Below, piece by piece: positions 31,976-35,560 of a stretch of DNA of 35,560 bases; position 1 is the first letter of the stretch, and each line of letters opens with the position of its first letter. The DNA comes from Amycolatopsis nivea (lineage in GTDB: Bacteria; Actinomycetota; Actinomycetes; Mycobacteriales; Pseudonocardiaceae): assembly GCF_004522235.1 (NCBI RefSeq), contig NZ_SDLT01000061.1:1-35560 (forward strand), given 5' to 3'. The position numbers and the translations under genes are program-made. Under the pieces are notes generated by a model, which saw only the letters and a program-made list of their open reading frames with translations, was not told the DNA's origin and ran no database searches.

Positions 31976-32707
31976 TCACTGCGAGAAGTGCGTGCGCGGG
32001 CGGGGAAGAAGTTCGCCGTCGACTTCGATGTCCACCATCTCGTTGTAGAACGCCACGAGTCCGGCGATGGGCTGGACGGCCGCGGCCGGGTAGGCGTACG
32101 TCCACGCGAGGTGCTCGTGCAGGACGCCGCCGACACGGACGGACCAGTAGCCGGACGTCTCGCCCTTGTACGGGCAGGCGGTGACCATGCCGGGTTCGGC
32201 GACGAGATGCGTGAAATCGACTTCGGTGCGGTTGAAGTAATACCGGGTCGGAAGGCCGGTCTCGAACAGCAGTACCGGCGACCACGATTCCGCCAGCGTC
32301 ACTCCGTTCAACCGCACGCGGACGTGTCGCGTCGAACGCAAAGCGTCCACTCGCGTGTACGGGTTGCGCGGGTGGACGAAAACCTGTTCGTCCTCTTCGA
32401 ACCAGGCGTCCAGTGCGTCCCAGTCGAACCGGACGTGTCCAGGCAGGACAGAGTCGTTTACCCAAGCGGCAGCAGGCTTTTCGACCTCGCCGACGCGCAG
32501 TGAGAACCGCCCGTCGTCTCCGGAGACCAGCGCGCCGGGAAGTACGTCGTCGAGCGGGAAATAGAACTGCGGATAGTAGGGCCATTCCCAGACGTATTTG
32601 GCCCGCGTGCTGTCCACAGTGGTCTTCCCGGCGAGCACTCCGCGCACTCGCCGGGGGACCGGTTCGACGTGTCCGGCCTGGACTGCCGCCGCTGGGTAAT
32701 CGGTCAT
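31976..32707 (-). CDS. DUF427-domain protein (two tandem domains)
   Basis: A 243-residue cytosolic protein with two copies of the DUF427 (PF04248) fold. The first holds KTTVDSTRAKYVWEWPYYP. The second holds VTLAESWSPVLLFETGLPTRYYF, then TACPYKGETSGYWSV and LHEHLAWTYAYP, the signature DUF427 strands. Biochemical function is unknown. The start overlaps the msrA stop (ATGA), making a two-gene operon; the 3' end abuts the convergent fusion gene with no spacer. Coupling to MsrA suggests a redox or stress setting. Confidence 0.88.
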   Translation of the reverse strand: MTDYPAAAVQAGHVEPVPRRVRGVLAGKTTVDSTRAKYVWEWPYYPQFYFPLDDVLPGALVSGDDGRFSLRVGEVEKPAAAWVNDSVLPGHVRFDWDALDAWFEEDEQVFVHPRNPYTRVDALRSTRHVRVRLNGVTLAESWSPVLLFETGLPTRYYFNRTEVDFTHLVAEPGMVTACPYKGETSGYWSVRVGGVLHEHLAWTYAYPAAAVQPIAGLVAFYNEMVDIEVDGELLPRPRTHFSQ

Positions 32708-33201
32708 CCGCGCTTCGGGAGTTTCCAGCCGGGGCGCGGGAAGTGGCAGGTGTAGCCGTGCGGGTAGCGCTGCAGGTAGTCCTGGTGCTCCGGCTCCGCC
32801 TCCCAGAAGTCGCCCGCCGCGGTGACCTCGGTGACGACCTTGCCGGGCCACAGTCCGGAGGCGTCGACGTCGGCGATGGTGTCTTCAGCGATCCGCTTTT
32901 GCTCGTCGGTGGTGTAGAAGATGGCGGAGCGGTAGCTGGTGCCGATGTCGTTGCCCTGGCGGTTCTTGGTGCTGGGGTCGTGGACCTGGAAGAAGAACTC
33001 CAGCAGCGCGCGGAAGTCGGTTTGTTCCGGGTCGTAGGTGACCTCGATGGTTTCGGCGTGGGTGCCGTGGTTGCGGTAGGTGGCGTGGGGGACGTCGCCG
33101 CCGCTGTAGCCGACGCGGGTCGCGGTCACGCCGGGCTGGTGGCGGAACAGCTCCTCCATGCCCCAGAAACATCCGCCGGCCAGGATCGCTTTTTCCGTCA
33201 T
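32704..33201 (-). CDS. msrA: Peptide methionine sulfoxide reductase MsrA
   Basis: A 165-residue enzyme that reduces methionine-S-sulfoxide in proteins. The catalytic motif is GGCFWGMEELF with Cys11. Family segments VTATRVGYSGGDVPHATYRN, TEAIEVTYDP-like and FFFQVHDPSTKNRQGNDIGTSYRS follow, and the C-terminal YTCHFPRPGW holds a possible resolving cysteine. The start is ATG 33201, since GGAG lies 6 bp upstream; an ATG at 33216 gives five more residues. It is the first gene of the msrA-DUF427 pair. Confidence 0.95.
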   Translation of the reverse strand: MTEKAILAGGCFWGMEELFRHQPGVTATRVGYSGGDVPHATYRNHGTHAETIEVTYDPEQTDFRALLEFFFQVHDPSTKNRQGNDIGTSYRSAIFYTTDEQKRIAEDTIADVDASGLWPGKVVTEVTAAGDFWEAEPEHQDYLQRYPHGYTCHFPRPGWKLPKRG

Positions 33202-33278
33202 TTCCTTCTCTCCCATCGGGATTCCGTGTACAGGATGACGCCGCGGAGCCGGTCGCTATTCCGGTGGCCGGGGCCCGG

Positions 33279-34184
33279 TCAGAACTCCGTAATATCTCCC
33301 TCCGCCGCGGCCGCGACGAACAGGTCCAGCAGCGTCCGCAGGGCCTGCGACGACGGGCGCTTCGCGGAGACGACGACGGTGAGCGGCCAGGTCAGCGATG
33401 TGTCGGCGAGGGGGATCGACACGACGCCCGGGTGGTCCAGCCGGGCGGTGCCGGGCAGGACCGCGACGCCGAGCCCGGCGGCGACGTAGCGCGGCACCGT
33501 CCGCAGGTCGGCGACCTCGGCGGTCACCCGGCGCGTAAGCCCGAGCGCGGCGAACTCCCGGTCGACCGCCAGCCGGTTCCCGAAGCCGCGCGGGCAGTCG
33601 ACGAACAGTTCGCCGTCCAGCTCCGGCAGCCGGACCTGCTCGCGTCCGGCGAGCGGATGGCTGTCCGGCAGCACGGCGTAGTACGGCACGCTGGCCAGCT
33701 GCGTCGCGTCGAGGCCGCCCAGCTCGGCCCGGGAGAGGCCGAGCAACGCGACGTCGAGCCTGCCGTGGCGGACGTCGTCGGCGAGGCCGGACGAGCCGGT
33801 GAGGGACACCGTCAGATGCAGGTCGACCAGCGGGTGCCTGCGGTGGAACGCGCCGAGCAGCACCGGCAGATCGAACGCGTTCATGCTGGTCAGCGTGCCG
33901 ATCCGGAGGCTTCCGCGCAGACCCGCGGACGCCTGCTGCACCACCTCGCGCGCCCGCTCCACCGATTCCAGCGCGGCTTTCGCCTCGGGCAGGAAGAGCG
34001 CGCCCGCGGTTGACAGCGCGACCCGGCGGGTAGACCGGTCGAACAGCGTCGCGCCGAGGTCGGTCTCGAGCGCGCGGATCGTCGCCGAGACCGTGGACTG
34101 CGTGGCGAACAGCCGCTGGGCCGCCCGCGTGAAGCTCAGCTCCTCGGCGACCGCCACGAAGTACTCCAGCTGCCGCGTCTCCAT
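33279..34184 (-). CDS. LysR-family transcriptional regulator
   Basis: A 301-residue regulator with the N-terminal winged HTH ETRQLEYFVAVAEELSFTRA, continuing RLFATQSTVSATIRALETDLG. A complete effector-binding domain (GSLRIGTLTSMNAF onward) follows. The start is METRQLEYF (ATG at 34184), a typical LysR start; a longer frame to 34223 runs through the operator. It diverges from an MFS pump with a TTATCG/CGATAA site between the two. Ligand unknown. Confidence 0.92.
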   Translation of the reverse strand: METRQLEYFVAVAEELSFTRAAQRLFATQSTVSATIRALETDLGATLFDRSTRRVALSTAGALFLPEAKAALESVERAREVVQQASAGLRGSLRIGTLTSMNAFDLPVLLGAFHRRHPLVDLHLTVSLTGSSGLADDVRHGRLDVALLGLSRAELGGLDATQLASVPYYAVLPDSHPLAGREQVRLPELDGELFVDCPRGFGNRLAVDREFAALGLTRRVTAEVADLRTVPRYVAAGLGVAVLPGTARLDHPGVVSIPLADTSLTWPLTVVVSAKRPSSQALRTLLDLFVAAAAEGDITEF

Positions 34185-34191
34185 GCCCCAA

Positions 34192-34210
34192 TTATCGCGG
34201 ATCACGATAA
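34192..34210. promoter_or_regulatory. LysR operator-like inverted repeat
   Basis: TTATCG and CGATAA, separated by 7 bp, lie 8 bp upstream of the LysR start in the divergent region. A T-N11-A arrangement can be read within it. It suits autoregulation and control of the MFS gene at 34292. Confidence 0.65.
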
Positions 34211-34291
34211 CTATGACCAACACTTTTCGTTGGACTTGATGAGTGGGGCGGGGGATCGTTTCAGGGGTAGGTTCCCGCTTGGAAGGTCGAC

Positions 34292-35515
34292 ATGGTCACC
34301 ACAGCTCCGCCCGCTCTCACCGCCCCGGCCGGATGGCGCGTCAGCCACGGCTGGGGGTTCCGGGTCATCGCTTTCGCGTTCGCCGCGTGCCTCGCGTTCT
34401 CCACCGTGCCCACTCCGCTGTACGCGCTCTACCAGCAGCGGGACGGGTTCCCGACGTTCCTGGTCACCGTCATCTTCGCGGCGTACGCGGTCGGCGTGAT
34501 GGCCAGCCTCTACCTCGCCGGGCACGTCAGCGACTGGCTCGGCCGCCGCCGCGTGATCCTCGCTTCGACGCTCGCCGAGGCCCTGTCGGCGGTGTTGTTC
34601 CTGCTCTGGCCGGAGGTCCCGGGCCTGCTGATCGCGCGGTTCGTCTGCGGCGCGGGCATCGGCGCGCTGACGGCCACCGCCACCGCGCACCTGTCCGAGC
34701 TGCGGGCGGTGACCCGGCCGGACCAGGACCTGGGCCGCTCCGGCTTGATCGCCACCGTGGTGAACATGGGCGGCCTCGGGCTCGGCCCGGTGGTCGGCGG
34801 CGTCTTCGCGCAGTACATCGACGGCCCGCTGACCAGCACGTTCGTCGTGTTCCTGGTGGTGTTGCTGGTGGCGGCGTTCGCGGTGTGCCTGGTGCCGGAG
34901 ACCGTCGAACGGCGCGAGGAGCGCCCGGCTTACCGGCCGCAGCGCGTGTCGCTGCCCGCCGGGGCGCGGCCGGCGTTCGTCGGCGCGGCGATCGGGGTGT
35001 TCGCCGCGTTCGCGATCACCGGGCTGTTCATGTCGCTCGCGCCGACCCTGCTCGCCGAAGGCCTGCACGAGCACAGCCGGATGCTCGCCGGGGTCACCGC
35101 GGGCTCGATGCTGGGTGCGGCGGCGGTGGCGCAGGTGGTCTTCGCGTCGATGGCGTCGCGGGCGCAGCTGCGACTGGGTTTCGTGTTGATGCCGATCGGG
35201 CTGGCGGTGCTTTCGGCGGCGGCGCTGCTGCCCTCGCTGGCGCTGTTCCTGGCGGGCTCGGTGATCGCCGGGAGCGGGATGGGGCTCGGCTTCCGCGCCG
35301 CGGTCGGGACGGTGGCGGCGCTGGCTGATCCGCTGTCCCGGGGCGAGGTGCTGGCCGGGATCTTCCTGGCGGCTTACGCCGGGCTCGTGGTGCCGGTGCT
35401 GCTGGTCGGGATGACGCTGCTGTGGGTGCCGAGCCCGCTCGCGCTGGTCGGCTTTTCGGCGGCGGAGCTGGTGCTGCTGGGGTTCTCGGCTTGGCGGGTG
35501 CTGCGGACCGCTTGA
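34292..35515 (+). CDS. MFS efflux transporter
   Basis: A 407-residue, 12-helix proton antiporter. Motif A is GHVSDWLGRRRVILAST and motif C-like glycines appear in GLGLGPVVGGVFAQYI, which points to the drug:H+ antiporter group. Helices include LVTVIFAAYAVGVMASLYLA and LFLAGSVIAGSGMGLGF. A GGAAGG site lies 7-12 bp before the ATG. It diverges from the LysR gene, which probably controls it. The last 45 bp of the window after its stop hold no recognisable feature. Confidence 0.9.
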   Translation: MVTTAPPALTAPAGWRVSHGWGFRVIAFAFAACLAFSTVPTPLYALYQQRDGFPTFLVTVIFAAYAVGVMASLYLAGHVSDWLGRRRVILASTLAEALSAVLFLLWPEVPGLLIARFVCGAGIGALTATATAHLSELRAVTRPDQDLGRSGLIATVVNMGGLGLGPVVGGVFAQYIDGPLTSTFVVFLVVLLVAAFAVCLVPETVERREERPAYRPQRVSLPAGARPAFVGAAIGVFAAFAITGLFMSLAPTLLAEGLHEHSRMLAGVTAGSMLGAAAVAQVVFASMASRAQLRLGFVLMPIGLAVLSAAALLPSLALFLAGSVIAGSGMGLGFRAAVGTVAALADPLSRGEVLAGIFLAAYAGLVVPVLLVGMTLLWVPSPLALVGFSAAELVLLGFSAWRVLRTA

Positions 35516-35560
35516 GCCGCTGGAAGTCCGTGAAGACATCCCTGGGTTTTGTTTGTCAAG

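Noticed and set aside
34211..35539. Long minus-strand frame opposite the MFS gene
   Set aside because: It is composed of R/H/Q-rich low complexity with no motif; the plus strand encodes a clear transporter.
1..35560. tRNA, rRNA, riboswitch and insertion-sequence search by eye
   Set aside because: No cloverleaf with a TTC-arm and acceptor pair, no recognisable riboswitch core and no intact transposase was found. This was a visual scan only.

Overview
The window is very GC-rich. It carries many TetR/LysR-type regulators, GTG/TTG starts, an F420-class PPOX protein, a DasR-type operator and palindromic repeats built on CAATG/CCCAATG cores. This suggests a filamentous actinomycete, most likely Pseudonocardiaceae and perhaps Amycolatopsis. 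That placement is inferred from gene style and remembered repeat families, not from a database search.

Layout. (1) 1-6.3 kb: three TetR regulators, each with a visible inverted- or direct-repeat operator. Their partners are a small primase/polymerase-like protein, an alpha/beta hydrolase, an NmrA-type reductase and an enolase-superfamily sugar-acid dehydratase. A 49-bp tandem repeat array fills the gap at 1.65-1.83 kb. (2) 6.3-8.4 kb: two secreted polysaccharide-degrading enzymes, a GH64 beta-1,3-glucanase and an AA10 lytic polysaccharide monooxygenase (LPMO); the LPMO has a DasR-like box upstream. (3) 8.4-9.4 kb: a decayed region with an aldo/keto reductase remnant and an orphan operator. 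(4) 9.4-13.6 kb: a CGNR zinc-finger regulator, a 26-codon ORF next to an Ohr/OsmC peroxidase, and a LysR regulator divergent from an MFS pump plus PPOX protein. (5) 13.6-16.6 kb: an atypical pheS-pheT pair. (6) 16.6-25.1 kb: a compact hopanoid operon on the minus strand, hpnC-hpnD-hpnE-polyprenyl synthase-shc-(hpnG::ispH)-hpnH, with almost every junction overlapping, followed by a strong terminator. A PucR-type regulator diverges from its head. (7) 26.6-32 kb: an SDR, two multi-pass membrane proteins and a 949-residue fusion of an MGDG-synthase-like glycosyltransferase to a WS/DGAT-like acyltransferase, joined by a linker made of a palindromic 30-bp repeat. (8) 32-35.5 kb: DUF427 protein, MsrA, and a LysR/MFS divergent pair.

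How the genes work together. HpnD, HpnC and HpnE convert farnesyl diphosphate to squalene, and the in-operon polyprenyl synthase probably supplies the diphosphate. SHC cyclises squalene to hopene. HpnH adds the adenosyl group and the HpnG domain removes adenine to give the ribosyl side chain. IspH, fused to HpnG, would tie supply of C5 precursors to hopanoid output.

The most unusual items are the HpnG-IspH fusion; the pheS/pheT pair, which lacks the EMAP domain and much of the editing domain and has Tyr where E. coli PheS has pocket residue Ala294; the glycosyltransferase-acyltransferase fusion; and the in-frame palindromic repeat array inside it.
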